Shown here in pieces: positions 16,606-25,188 of a stretch of DNA of 29,330 bases. Under the pieces are notes generated by a model that was not told where the DNA came from, did no database searches, and saw nothing but the letters and a program-made list of their open reading frames with translations. The stretch spans positions 1 through 29,330 of the forward strand of contig CAAGEZ010000068.1 in the NCBI GenBank assembly GCA_900768995.1, read 5' to 3'. A program made the translations under genes and the position numbers. Source of the DNA: Oscillospiraceae bacterium (GTDB lineage: Bacteria > Bacillota > Clostridia > Oscillospirales > Ruminococcaceae). How positions within the stretch are numbered: the first letter of the stretch is position 1; the number at the start of each line of letters is the position of its first letter.

Positions 16606-17208
16606 CTAAATTTCGCTGCGATTTTCCAAAGCTTTAAACAAAGTTACCTCATCAGCAAATTCAAGAGTACCGCCGATGGGCAGACCGAACGCAAGACGTG
16701 TCACCTTAACGCCAAGGGGCTTTAAGAGCTTTGAGATGTACATAGCCGTTGCCTCGCCCTCAACGGTGGGGTTGGTCGCCATAATTACCTCTTTCACATT
16801 GCCCTTTTTTATCCTTGCAAGCAGCTCCTTTATCCTTATGTGGTCGGGAGTGATGCCGTCGAGAGGGGAGATAAGCCCGTGGAGAACGTGATAAACGCCC
16901 TTGTATTCGTTTGTGCGCTCGAAAGCGGTGATGTCCTTGGGGGTTTCCACTACGCAGATAACGGAGTCGTCACGGAGATCGTCGGCGCAGATAGGACATA
17001 CGCCGCTGTCGGTAAGATTGCAGCAGATACTGCACTCCTTGACAGTTGAATGAGCGTTGATAATGGCGTCTGCAAACTCCTGAGCCTCTTCGTCGCTCAT
17101 ACCCATAACGAAGTATGCAAGACGCTGTGCAGTCTTCATACCGATGCCGGGGAGCTTTGCGAACTGTTCCGCAAGGAGAACGAGGGGGAGAGCTGTGCTG
17201 TTTGCCAC
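16606..17208 (-). CDS. recR: Recombination mediator RecR
   Basis: RecR works with RecF/RecO in loading RecA at gaps. This is a 200-residue protein, the usual length. It shows a helix-hairpin-helix (LPGIGMKTAQRL, about 19-30), a C4 zinc finger (C59, C62, C71, C74) and a Toprim domain (about 83-177) including ETPKDI and ATNPTVEGEAT. The longer frame from 17253 begins inside a hairpin. GTG 17208 is preceded by GAAAGG (17218-17223) at 9 bases and gives the conserved RecR N-terminus (NSTALPLVLLAEQF), so it is the start. It is the third protein gene of the dnaX-ybaB-recR set. Confidence 0.95.
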   Translation of the reverse strand: MANSTALPLVLLAEQFAKLPGIGMKTAQRLAYFVMGMSDEEAQEFADAIINAHSTVKECSICCNLTDSGVCPICADDLRDDSVICVVETPKDITAFERTNEYKGVYHVLHGLISPLDGITPDHIRIKELLARIKKGNVKEVIMATNPTVEGEATAMYISKLLKPLGVKVTRLAFGLPIGGTLEFADEVTLFKALENRSEI

Positions 17209-17226
17209 GAATATCAACCTTTCATC

Positions 17227-17264
17227 AAAAATTCGGCGGCTCAATGTGTGCATAAAGCCGCCGA
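17227..17264 (-). terminator. Terminator-like hairpin directly upstream of recR
   Basis: TCGGCGGCT (17233-17241) and AGCCGCCGA (17256-17264) form a perfect 9-base stem with a 14-base loop. On the minus strand it is followed by ATTTTTG, 4 bases before the recR ribosome site. It may end or attenuate the dnaX-ybaB transcript. Confidence 0.65.
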
Positions 17265-17281
17265 TACATTCAATTTATCTC

Positions 17282-17629
17282 TTAGAAAAGACCGGGGAAG
17301 GAAACTCCGCCTGTAACTGCGCCCATCTTGGACTCGGAGGTCTCTTCGATCTGCTTTACGCACTCGTTAACGGCGCTGATGATGAGGTCCTGAAGAGTCT
17401 CAACATCGTCCTTGTCAACGACCTCGGGCTTGATAGTAAGGCTCTGAACCTGCTTTCTGCCGTTCATAGTGATCTCAACAACTCCGCCGCCTGTTGTAGC
17501 GGTAAAGGTCTCGTTCTCGATCTCTTCCTGAACGTTTGTGATCTGCTCCTGCATCTTCTGAGCCTGACGGATCATATTCTGCATATTCTGAGCTCCGCCG
17601 CCCATACCCTGGGGTAATCTTGCTTTCAT
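17282..17629 (-). CDS. ybaB: YbaB/EbfC family nucleoid-associated protein
   Basis: This is a 115-residue DNA-binding dimer, a small nucleoid protein typically encoded between dnaX and recR. The N-terminus is a Met/Gln-rich helix (QNMIRQAQKMQEQITNVQEE), followed by the hallmark FTATTGGGVVEITMNGRKQVQSLTI strands and a long C-terminal helix. A slightly extended Gly/Pro N-terminus (PQGMGGGAQNM) is usual for Clostridia. AAAGGAG precedes the ATG. It lies 78 bases after dnaX, with a hairpin in the gap. Confidence 0.95.
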   Translation of the reverse strand: MKARLPQGMGGGAQNMQNMIRQAQKMQEQITNVQEEIENETFTATTGGGVVEITMNGRKQVQSLTIKPEVVDKDDVETLQDLIISAVNECVKQIEETSESKMGAVTGGVSFPGLF

Positions 17630-17668
17630 AATAGAATTCTCCTTTGAATTTTTTGATCTTATTTATTA

Positions 17669-17701
17669 AACGGAAATGTCATTCGGATAATGACCTCCGT
17701 T
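17669..17701. other. Hairpin between dnaX and ybaB
   Basis: AACGGA (17669-17674) pairs with TCCGTT (17696-17701), and GTCATT (17678-17683) with AATGAC (17689-17694), around CGGAT. There is no proper T run, so a processing or stability element is more likely than a terminator. Confidence 0.55.
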
Positions 17702-17707
17702 AAAAGC

Positions 17708-19327
17708 TTAAGCCGTGTCGATAGGGATACCGCTGTCCTCCGCCTTTTTTATAAGGGAGTCAAGCTTCTGCTCGGGGGGGATATCCGCTTTTTCGGCAGC
17801 CATAGGCTTGTCACCCGACCTGTCAAGGGTATCCTTGTAGCCTGTGAGAACAGTTGAGAGGGAAAGCCCCGTAATGTCCTTTACCGCTTCAAGTATCTTT
17901 GCCTTGTTGTCAGCAGATTTCAGCAGCACCTTTATAAGCGTTTCCTTGGTGTTTATGACCAGCTTGCCGCCCATATTGTAGCCGTATGAATTGACCAGCG
18001 GGGGAGCAAGCGCAGGGCACAGTGCCTTCATCCGGTCAATTATATCGAACCACCCGTCGATATAGATAAACTCCGCACCCTCTGGAGCTGTGGAAATATC
18101 CTTCACAGGCTCTCTTCTCGGTGCAGTATTTTTCGGCGGCTCCGCAGCAGGCGTGCCGTTTGAGAGTCTCTTTTCAAGCTCGGATATCTTTGCCGTAAGA
18201 GCGGCGATATCGGCGCTTGGGGCAGCCTGGACCTGAACAGCCTGAGGATTTCCGCTGCACATTCTTATAACGCACATTTCCATATCAATGCGCTTTGCCA
18301 GTGAGCGGCCCATTCTCTCGGCGCAGGAGGAAAGGGCATCAAGGAACCCAAGCACCTGCTCCAAAGTGAGCTTTGAAGCTATTCTTTTTATGATTTCAAG
18401 CTCCGACGGCAGGCATACTATGATGCTCGTGCGGTCGGGAGCCGATATGGCTATCATAATGTTTCGGAACTGTGCCGCAAGCTCCTCGCAGAGCCGCTGC
18501 ATATCCTTTGAAGCATCGTACAGCTCCGAGATGATGTCAAGAGCCTTTGCGGGGTCTCTGTCAGCCACGGCCTCGCAGAGGGCGAAAAGCTGCTCTCTTC
18601 CCGCAATGCCCGCAGCCTCGGAAACGACCTCGGCGGTGACATTTTCGGAAAAAGCGATACATCTGTCGAGAATGGAAAGAGCGTCACGCATACCGCCGTC
18701 AGCAGCCTTTGCGATAAGCTCGGCGCCGTCATCGGTAAGAGTTATCTTCTCCTGCTCGGCTACATATTTGAGCCTTGCGGCGATGTCCTCGGTCTTTATC
18801 CTCATAAAATCGAAGCGTTGGCATCGTGAGAGGATAGTTGGGAGGACTTTGTGGAGCTCGGTGGTCGCCATAATGAACTTTATGTGCGGGGGCGGCTCCT
18901 CGATAAGCTTTAAAAGGGCGTTGAAAGCGTCCTTTGAGAGCATATGGACCTCGTCGATGATGTAGACCTTGTATCTGCATCGTTCGGGGGTGTATTCAGC
19001 AGCCTCTCTCAGCTCACGTGCATCGCTTACGGAGCCGTTTGAAGCGGCGTCTATCTCGATTATGTCGGAAAGAGCAAAATTGTCCGCATCACGGCAGATA
19101 TCACATTCTCCGCAGGGGCTTCCGTTAACAGGGTGCTCGCAGTTGAGTGCCTTTGCGAATATCCTGGCGCAGGTAGTCTTTCCCGTTCCCCTTGAACCCG
19201 TAAACAGATAAGCGTGGGCAGTTTTGCCGTTTATTATCTGGTTTTTCAGGGTAGTGGTGATGTGGGGCTGGGAGATAACGTCGTCAAAGGTCGTTGGACG
19301 GTATTTGCGGTAAAGTGCCTGATACAT
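17708..19327 (-). CDS. dnaX: DNA polymerase III gamma/tau subunit
   Basis: This is the 539-residue clamp-loader ATPase of the replisome. Walker A is GSRGTGKTT (44-52), the zinc module C63, C72, C75 and C78, Walker B DEVH (125-128) and the SRC sensor motif (167-169). AAA+ domains I-III are followed by a low-complexity linker (around 370-420) and a short tau-like C-terminal domain, a length close to the Bacillus protein. AGGAGG lies just before the ATG. It is 30 bases downstream of the TPR protein gene and probably shares its transcript. I saw no obvious programmed frameshift site, but I did not test this exhaustively. Confidence 0.96.
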   Translation of the reverse strand: MYQALYRKYRPTTFDDVISQPHITTTLKNQIINGKTAHAYLFTGSRGTGKTTCARIFAKALNCEHPVNGSPCGECDICRDADNFALSDIIEIDAASNGSVSDARELREAAEYTPERCRYKVYIIDEVHMLSKDAFNALLKLIEEPPPHIKFIMATTELHKVLPTILSRCQRFDFMRIKTEDIAARLKYVAEQEKITLTDDGAELIAKAADGGMRDALSILDRCIAFSENVTAEVVSEAAGIAGREQLFALCEAVADRDPAKALDIISELYDASKDMQRLCEELAAQFRNIMIAISAPDRTSIIVCLPSELEIIKRIASKLTLEQVLGFLDALSSCAERMGRSLAKRIDMEMCVIRMCSGNPQAVQVQAAPSADIAALTAKISELEKRLSNGTPAAEPPKNTAPRREPVKDISTAPEGAEFIYIDGWFDIIDRMKALCPALAPPLVNSYGYNMGGKLVINTKETLIKVLLKSADNKAKILEAVKDITGLSLSTVLTGYKDTLDRSGDKPMAAEKADIPPEQKLDSLIKKAEDSGIPIDTA

Positions 19328-19357
19328 ACAGCTCCTCCTTTCCGAGTGATAAGAGCT

Positions 19358-20260
19358 TTATGCCCTGTGAAATCTTGCCTTAAGGTGCTCCTCGAAGAAG
19401 TTTTCGGGGTAGCCGTTGGCGGTGCATATCTGAGCGCAGTAATCCCTGTAGCCGTCGGTGTCGTTTATCCTTGCGATAAGAGCCAGGCGGTACCTTTCGC
19501 ACGCCTCGTCCTCCTTGCCTTCAAGCAGGCTCACAAGAGCAAGTCCGCCCTGAGCGGTAACGGGGTCAAGACCGTATTCGATCGCCTTTTCAAAATATGT
19601 GCGGCTCTTTTCGGGCTCGTTTGCGGACAGATACAGCTTGCCCATTTCATTGAAAAGGAACGGGAATATCCCTCTTTCCTCGGCAATGGGCAGAAGTCTT
19701 TCGTAAATTTCAGCCGCAGAGCCATAGCTTGCGGACATATTGAAGCTCCTTGCCGCCATAAGCAGGGATTCGGCGGTCTGAATGCCGTTGTCTGCAGCTA
19801 TCACCGCCTGATGAGCGGCATTGGTGGAGAAGCCCATTCGGTTGTAGCAAATGGCGGTGTAAAACGCCAAAACGCCCTTTTCATTATCGGTGAGGTCTTT
19901 CTGCAAAAGGTCTCTGAAATCGTCCAGAGCGTCCTCATTTTCTTCATTGCGAAAATGCTCGAATGCCTTGTAAAAAAGACGCTTTTTTGCACCGAAGCCG
20001 AAAGCCCTGCCGATGACCTCCCTGTCGTAATCGGAGGTGATGTCCTCGGCGGGACCGTGGAGTATCACTGTAACGGTGCTCAGGAGCATTACTGCGGCAC
20101 CGGTGAGGATAAGCACCGCACCTGCCGATATGAGCGATACGTCATTTTCCGCAGCACCTGCGGAAATAAGCAGCACCGAAACTGCAAAAGCAGTGAGGAG
20201 TCCTGCGGGAGATGCCTTTTCAAAGCTCCTGCGCAGACCCTGCCAAAAAGAATTTTTCAA
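19358..20260 (-). CDS. Membrane-anchored TPR repeat protein
   Basis: This 300-residue protein has two adjacent hydrophobic helices near the N-terminus (from LLTAFAVSVLLISAGAA to GAVLILTGAAVMLLSTVTVIL) and a cytoplasmic-looking region of helical TPR-type repeats, such as NEMGKLYLSANEPEKSRTYFEKAIEYGLDP. I recognise no enzyme domain, and a scaffold role is inferred from TPR structure. A longer frame from 20365 would cross the SRP RNA. TTG 20260 has AGGAG (20269-20273) at 8 bases, so I use it. It is wedged between the SRP RNA and dnaX, where Bacillus has no such gene, and no separate promoter is visible, so it may depend on read-through from the SRP RNA. Confidence 0.8.
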   Translation of the reverse strand: MKNSFWQGLRRSFEKASPAGLLTAFAVSVLLISAGAAENDVSLISAGAVLILTGAAVMLLSTVTVILHGPAEDITSDYDREVIGRAFGFGAKKRLFYKAFEHFRNEENEDALDDFRDLLQKDLTDNEKGVLAFYTAICYNRMGFSTNAAHQAVIAADNGIQTAESLLMAARSFNMSASYGSAAEIYERLLPIAEERGIFPFLFNEMGKLYLSANEPEKSRTYFEKAIEYGLDPVTAQGGLALVSLLEGKEDEACERYRLALIARINDTDGYRDYCAQICTANGYPENFFEEHLKARFHRA

Positions 20261-20290
20261 AGTCAAAACTCCTAAATATATGAAAAAATC

Positions 20291-20410
20291 CGATACATAG
20301 GTGTGCAGGCTTGCTGCGGCACACGAAACGTACCGCTTAATGCTGCTCGGTTCCCCGCCTGACATGGTTCACGGTGTTTTGTTGCACAGGGCCCGCACAC
20401 CTATATATCG
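20291..20410 (-). ncRNA. ffs: Signal recognition particle RNA (small bacterial type)
   Basis: The two ends pair over about 20 bases (CGATATATAGGTGTGCGGGC with GCCTGCACACCTATGTATCG, two G-U pairs). The apical part carries GAACCATGTCAGGCGGGG and AACCGAGCAGCATTAAG, the expected Ffh-binding signature. A T run (20290 down to 20283) follows the closing stem and would terminate it. Synteny with dnaX-ybaB-recR matches Bacillota. End positions are set by the outer stem and may be off by several bases; the transcript 5' end may lie nearer 20425. Confidence 0.9.
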
Positions 20411-20431
20411 GATTGCGACCATCTAAGCATT

Positions 20432-20460
20432 ATTATACCATATCGGTTTTCAAATTGCAA
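20432..20460 (-). promoter_or_regulatory. SigA-type promoter, extended -10, of the SRP RNA
   Basis: On the minus strand TTGCAA (20455-20460), a 17-base spacer and TATAAT (20432-20437) with an upstream TG. No promoter is seen between the SRP RNA and the TPR-dnaX genes. The rest of 20411-20606 shows no gene. Confidence 0.8.
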
Positions 20461-20606
20461 GAGTTTTTTTCAAAAAAGTTTGCAGCCTTTTGGGAATGTA
20501 AAAATGTTAAGGGATTAAAAATGTGCCGCTCCCTTTGGCATCGCCTGCTTAAACGTTTACGACAGTATATTGTATTTGTCGCTTAAATATTTGTTTAATA
20601 TTCCTA

Positions 20607-20635
20607 TTGAAAAAACTGCACAGATATTCTATAAT
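20607..20635 (+). promoter_or_regulatory. SigA-type promoter of glgP
   Basis: TTGAAA (20607-20612), a 17-base spacer and TATAAT (20630-20635). The leader is about 85 bases to the ATG at 20727. Confidence 0.8.
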
Positions 20636-20726
20636 ATTTTTAGGCAGATTTTTACAATGGATTATTCAGGGCTTGCGGCAGTTTCAGAAACCTACCGCAA
20701 ATAATTTCGAGAAGGAGAAAAGAAAT

Positions 20727-23126
20727 ATGATGCCTGTTATCACAAAGGAAGATTTTGAAGAGAAGCTCAGACAGCAGCTTCAGGTGGAGTTCAACGTAAC
20801 TCCCATAGATGCTTCTGATAATCAGATCTACAAGGCTCTCTCTGCAGTAGTGGTAGAGATCCTCAGAGCAAAGAGAAGAAAGTTCAGAAATCAGGTTCAT
20901 TCCGCAGGAAAGAAGGAAATTTACTATCTTTCAATGGAATTTCTTATGGGCCGTTCCCTTAAGACAAGCCTTTACAATCTGGAAATAAACGATATGGTTG
21001 AGGATATCCTCAAAAAGTGGGACGTTAACATCGAGCGTATCTACGATTATGAGCCTGATGCAGGTCTCGGAAACGGCGGCCTCGGCAGACTTGCTGCCTG
21101 CTACCTTGACGGCCTTGCAACAGACGGCTATCCCGCAATGGGCTATTCTATCTGCTACGAGTACGGTATCTTCAAGCAGAAGATCGAGGACGGCTGGCAG
21201 ACAGAGCTTCCCGATAACTGGCTCCCCGGCGGCGAGAGCTGGCTCGTTCCCAAGACCGACAAGTCCATCGAAGTCCACTTCGACGGCGAGCTTAAGGAAT
21301 ACTGGGATCAGCAGTATCACCACGTTTCCTATGTAAACTACAGCACAGTTGTTGCCGAGCCTTATGATATGTATGTTCCCGGCTATGACAGCGATGGCGT
21401 TTCCGTCCTCAGACTCTGGAAGGCTGTAGCTCCCTCCTTTGATATGAAGATGTTCAACCAGGGCGACTATGCAAAGGCTCTCGGTCAGAACACCGTTGCT
21501 CAGGCTATCTCCAAGGTGCTCTACCCCAACGATAACCACCTTGAGGGCAAGAGCCTCAGATACCGTCAGCAGTACTTTATGTGCGCAGCTTCCGTTGGCG
21601 ATATCGTTAACCGTCATATGTCCGTTTACGGCACACTTGACAACCTCCACGAAAAGGTTGCTATCCACATCAACGATACTCACCCCACACTTGCTATCCC
21701 CGAGCTTATGCGTATCCTTCTCGATGACTGCGGATACAGCTGGGATAAGAGCTGGTACATCGTTACCAACACATTCGCATACACCAACCACACCGTTATG
21801 GCTGAGGCTCTCGAAAAGTGGGACGTTAACCTTGTCCGCCAGATCACTCCCCGTATCTTCGACATCATCTGCGAGATCAACCGCCGTTACTGCGAAGAGC
21901 TTATGGAAAGACTGGGCGACGGCAACAAGGTTTCCAGAATGTCCATCGTTCAGAACAATCAGATCCATATGGCTCTCCTCTGCGTATGCGCATCTCACAG
22001 CGTAAACGGCGTTTCCAAACTCCACTCCGAGATCATCAAGACAGAGGTATTCAGCAACGAGTACAGCTACACTCCCCACAAGTTCCAGAACGTTACCAAC
22101 GGTATCGCATACAGAAGATGGCTCCTCCAGTCCAACCCCGGACTTACAAATCTTCTTTCCGAAACTATCGGCGACGGCTTCAAGAAGAATGCAGCTGAGC
22201 TTTCTGATTTCGTTAAATTCGAGAATGATAAGAAGGTACTCGATCAGCTTGCAAAGATAAAGCTCGAAAACAAGAAGCGCTTTGCTAAGTATGTTCATCA
22301 GAACTTCGGCGTTGACCTTAACACAAACGCTATCTTCGACGTTCAGGTAAAGCGTCTCCACGAATATAAGAGACAGAACCTTAATGCTCTCAACATCATC
22401 GCAGAGTACAACGCTCTCCTTGAAAATCCCGATATGCCCTTCACTCCCAAGACATACATCTTTGCGGCTAAGGCAGCTCCCGGCTACTACCTCGCAAAGC
22501 AGATAATCAAGATGATCTGGGCTCTTGGCGAGGAGATAAGAAAGAACCCCGTTATCAGCAAGAAGCTCCAGGTATTCTTCCTTGAAGATTACCGTGTGAC
22601 ACTTTCCGAGCTCCTTATGCCCGCAGCAGAGGTCTCCGAGCAGATCTCTCTCGCAGGTACAGAGGCTTCGGGTACAGGTAATATGAAGCTTATGCTCAAC
22701 GGCGCTCTCACCCTCGGCACACTTGACGGCGCAAACGTTGAGATCAAGGAGCAGGTTGGCAAGGACAACATCTTCATCTTCGGTATGACCACCGAGGAAG
22801 TTCTTGCAAAGAAGGCACAGGGCTACCGTCCCGAGGAATATGTAAACAACAACGAGGTTATCCGCAAGGCTCTCGCAAAGATGTACAGCGGCATCAACGG
22901 CTGCACATTCGAGGAAGTTGCAGATACACTCAAATTCAAGGATCCTTATATGGTTCTTGCTGACTTCGACGCATATCAGTCCGCACAGCAGTATATTTCC
23001 GAGTGCTACAAGGACAAGGCTAAGTGGAACAAGATGTCTCTCCACAACATCGCAGGCGCAGGAGTATTCTCCGCTGACCGTGCTGTTGATGAGTACGCTA
23101 AGAACATCTGGAAGCTTACCAAGTGA
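20727..23126 (+). CDS. glgP: Glycogen/alpha-glucan phosphorylase
   Basis: This 799-residue enzyme releases glucose-1-phosphate from storage or imported alpha-1,4-glucans. The PLP site is EASGTGNMKLMLNGALTLGTLDG with the cofactor lysine at K654. Other family marks include GLGNGGLGRLAACYLD, EYGIFKQ, NDTHPTLAIPELMR and VKRLHEYKRQ. GAAGGAG (20711-20717) sits 9 bases before ATG 20727 (a second ATG follows). A longer frame from 20607 overlaps the promoter. Codon use is very biased, suggesting strong expression. It is monocistronic, ending at the hairpin 23147-23178. It fits an organism storing glycogen during fibre fermentation. Confidence 0.97.
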   Translation: MMPVITKEDFEEKLRQQLQVEFNVTPIDASDNQIYKALSAVVVEILRAKRRKFRNQVHSAGKKEIYYLSMEFLMGRSLKTSLYNLEINDMVEDILKKWDVNIERIYDYEPDAGLGNGGLGRLAACYLDGLATDGYPAMGYSICYEYGIFKQKIEDGWQTELPDNWLPGGESWLVPKTDKSIEVHFDGELKEYWDQQYHHVSYVNYSTVVAEPYDMYVPGYDSDGVSVLRLWKAVAPSFDMKMFNQGDYAKALGQNTVAQAISKVLYPNDNHLEGKSLRYRQQYFMCAASVGDIVNRHMSVYGTLDNLHEKVAIHINDTHPTLAIPELMRILLDDCGYSWDKSWYIVTNTFAYTNHTVMAEALEKWDVNLVRQITPRIFDIICEINRRYCEELMERLGDGNKVSRMSIVQNNQIHMALLCVCASHSVNGVSKLHSEIIKTEVFSNEYSYTPHKFQNVTNGIAYRRWLLQSNPGLTNLLSETIGDGFKKNAAELSDFVKFENDKKVLDQLAKIKLENKKRFAKYVHQNFGVDLNTNAIFDVQVKRLHEYKRQNLNALNIIAEYNALLENPDMPFTPKTYIFAAKAAPGYYLAKQIIKMIWALGEEIRKNPVISKKLQVFFLEDYRVTLSELLMPAAEVSEQISLAGTEASGTGNMKLMLNGALTLGTLDGANVEIKEQVGKDNIFIFGMTTEEVLAKKAQGYRPEEYVNNNEVIRKALAKMYSGINGCTFEEVADTLKFKDPYMVLADFDAYQSAQQYISECYKDKAKWNKMSLHNIAGAGVFSADRAVDEYAKNIWKLTK

Positions 23127-23146
23127 TCTTAAAATGGCATAAAACG

Positions 23147-23181
23147 ATCGGCTCTTTCCCGTTTGGGAGAGAGCCGATTTT
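23147..23181. terminator. Bidirectional intrinsic terminator
   Basis: Arms 23147-23160 and 23165-23178 form a 14-base stem with one wobble and a GTTT loop. T's follow on both strands. It closes glgP and the convergent ABC operon. Confidence 0.88.
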
Positions 23182-23189
23182 GTATCATA

Positions 23190-23945
23190 TCAGTTTTTAT
23201 TCATATTCCGTCTGAAAGCGGCAGCGGACAGCAGAAATGCTGCCAGCATATATGCACAGACTACGAGCATATCCGCAGCAAAATTATCCGAGTTGCCTGT
23301 CATAACGCTTTGCACAGCTCTTACCGAGTGATAAAAGGGCAGGGCAAGGCAGACATTGCGGAAGCCGCCGTCAAGAGCATCAACGTCAAGCCATACGCCG
23401 CCGAGTATTCCCGCTGCGGAAATTATCACCGAGCAAAGCCCCGGAGCCGCATTCGTTCCGAACAGGCAGCCGAAAAGCAGTCCTAAGCCCGTGAACATCA
23501 CCGCAGTTGGGATAAGGCAAAGTATCGCCAAAAACGCCCGTCCTATGCTCATAGATATGTTTTCCCCTGCGGCTATAATAAATGATGCCCCGAAGGTTAT
23601 GACAGCCTGGGAAACCGAAAGGAGAAGTATCGGCAGATAATATCCCCCGATAAATTCCCACGCTTTCATAGGAGAGGCATACAGCCTTGTCAGGAACGCC
23701 GTTGTTCTGTCCTGCGAAAGGAGCAGCGCGGAAAAAAGCATCACAAAGGTCAGCCCGAACACCGCAATGCCGCCCGACATCCTGTCTATGCGAAAAATGT
23801 CGGGCTTGGCTTCGCTCTGTATGCTGTCGTTTATCACCGTGAAAATGAGCAGCATCACTATGGGGAAACCAAGGCAGAAAATATAGCTCAGCGGGTCACG
23901 GACAAGCTCTTTCAGATTTCTTTTGCCGAAAACGAGCATTCTCAT
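23190..23945 (-). CDS. ABC-2 type transporter permease
   Basis: This 251-residue membrane protein has about six hydrophobic segments, for example LSYIFCLGFPIVMLLIFTVI and GIAVFGLTFVMLFSALLLS, and the ABC-2 stretch RTTAFLTRLYASPMKAWEFIGGYYLPI. It is the export channel partner of the ATPase just upstream: the coding regions overlap by ATGA (23942-23945), with GGAG within the ATPase end. The substrate is not readable. Small drugs, peptides or lipids are usual for such pairs. Confidence 0.9.
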   Translation of the reverse strand: MRMLVFGKRNLKELVRDPLSYIFCLGFPIVMLLIFTVINDSIQSEAKPDIFRIDRMSGGIAVFGLTFVMLFSALLLSQDRTTAFLTRLYASPMKAWEFIGGYYLPILLLSVSQAVITFGASFIIAAGENISMSIGRAFLAILCLIPTAVMFTGLGLLFGCLFGTNAAPGLCSVIISAAGILGGVWLDVDALDGGFRNVCLALPFYHSVRAVQSVMTGNSDNFAADMLVVCAYMLAAFLLSAAAFRRNMNKN

Positions 23946-24673
23946 TTTTCACCGCTCCTTTCCGCAATTTCGATAAATGCGTCCTCGAAATTGTCCTTTC
24001 CCGCCAGTGCTTTAAGCTCATTTGCAGTACCCACAGCCCTGAGCCGTCCCTCAGTCATTACAGCGATCCTGTCGCAGAGCGCCTCCGCTTCATCAAGATA
24101 ATGGGTGGTGAGGATAACCGTCATATGGGAACGCAGCTCCCTTACAATGCCCCACAGCTCACGTCTTGCAAGAACATCAAGCCCGAGAGTAGGCTCATCA
24201 AGGAAAAGTATTCTCGGCGATGTCACCAGTGCCATTGCTATGCTGACCTTTCGCTGCCAGCCACCCGACAATGTTTTCGCCTTTCTGTCAAGCACCGAGC
24301 CGAGTGACAATTGCTCCGTTACCCGTTCCGCTGCCGCTTTTGCATCGGAAATGCCGTATATCCCTGCCATAAATTCAAGATTTTCCCTTACCGTAAGCTT
24401 TGGGGCAACGGCAGTCTCCTGAGTTGACAGATTTATTATCCGCTTGACTTCCGTGCTTTGGGTCAGTATGCTTTTGCCGCCGAGCAGAGCATCTCCGCTG
24501 TCAGGCTTTGTCAGGCAGGACAGCATTTTTATCGTAGTGGTCTTGCCTGCACCGTTTACCCCTAAAAGACCGAAAAGCTCTCCCGAATCAATGTCAAGGG
24601 TAAGCCCGTGAACGGCGGTTATGCTGCCGTAGGTCTTTCGCAGCTCTTTTATATGTACCGATGAATCTTCCAT
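23942..24673 (-). CDS. ABC transporter ATP-binding protein
   Basis: This 243-residue ATPase drives the adjacent ABC-2 permease. Walker A is GVNGAGKTT, the signature LSGGWQRKVSIAMAL, Walker B ILFLDEPTLGLD and the switch His in TTHYLDEAEAL. It belongs to the drug/daunorubicin-type exporters by these motifs. ATG 24673 is chosen because GGGAG lies about 12 bases upstream; an in-frame TTG at 24691 overlaps that site. It starts 23 bases after the regulator gene. Confidence 0.93.
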   Translation of the reverse strand: MEDSSVHIKELRKTYGSITAVHGLTLDIDSGELFGLLGVNGAGKTTTIKMLSCLTKPDSGDALLGGKSILTQSTEVKRIINLSTQETAVAPKLTVRENLEFMAGIYGISDAKAAAERVTEQLSLGSVLDRKAKTLSGGWQRKVSIAMALVTSPRILFLDEPTLGLDVLARRELWGIVRELRSHMTVILTTHYLDEAEALCDRIAVMTEGRLRAVGTANELKALAGKDNFEDAFIEIAERSGEK

Positions 24674-24696
24674 AATTTGTCGTTCTCCCAAAAATA

Positions 24697-25158
24697 TTAC
24701 TCAGTTTCCCTGCTGTCCGAGCCAATATCATCAAAGCCGTCAAATCCCGCTTCACGCATTGATTTGAATGCTTCTGTAAAAAGATCGGTCTTGCACATTG
24801 CAATGCCCTGAGACTCATCTCCAAGGACAATGAGGAGATCACCCTCCTTGATTTCAAATATCTTCATTGCTTTCTTCGGCAGCTTCAGGGTGCCGTCCTT
24901 TTCCACCCTGACAGCACCGAAAATATGCTTTCCCTTTGGCTTGAGATGTTTCATATCTCTGTCCGTAACAGCACTGAAAAGGTCATCAATGGTGATATCG
25001 TAAAGGTCGGCGAGGGCTCGGCAGTTATATATGTCGGGCAGGGAATCGCCGCTTTCCCACTTTGCCACCGCCTGACGGGAAACATTCAGCTTTTCAGCCA
25101 CCTGTTCCTGTGAAAGACCGCAAAGCCGCCTTATCTTTTTAAGATTTGATTCTGGCAT
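24697..25158 (-). CDS. XRE-family regulator with C-terminal AbrB/SpoVT-like domain
   Basis: This 153-residue protein has an HTH (about 5-60: LSQEQVAEKLNVSRQAVAKWESG), a linker and a swapped-hairpin style segment (about 80-125: VRVEKDGTLKLPKKAMKIFEIKEGDLLIVLGD). It is probably a repressor or effector-responding regulator of the exporter operon it heads, and of itself. GGAGG precedes the ATG. The AbrB-like half could mediate dimerisation or a second DNA contact. The ligand is unknown. Confidence 0.88.
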   Translation of the reverse strand: MPESNLKKIRRLCGLSQEQVAEKLNVSRQAVAKWESGDSLPDIYNCRALADLYDITIDDLFSAVTDRDMKHLKPKGKHIFGAVRVEKDGTLKLPKKAMKIFEIKEGDLLIVLGDESQGIAMCKTDLFTEAFKSMREAGFDGFDDIGSDSRETE

Positions 25159-25188
25159 CTGGTATCCTCCGTTTCTGTTTTGTGATTT

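Noticed and set aside
20261..20365. Extended N-terminus of the TPR protein
   Set aside because: It would be encoded by the SRP RNA. A TTG with AGGAG at 8 bases lies at 20260.
20607..20726. Extended N-terminus of glycogen phosphorylase
   Set aside because: The first bases are the -35 element of a clear promoter, and GAAGGAG precedes the ATG at 20727.
20931..23045. A 704-codon open frame on the minus strand opposite glgP
   Set aside because: It mirrors the strongly biased codons of glgP, has no ribosome site, and its Val/Leu/Cys-rich product matches nothing. It is a shadow frame.
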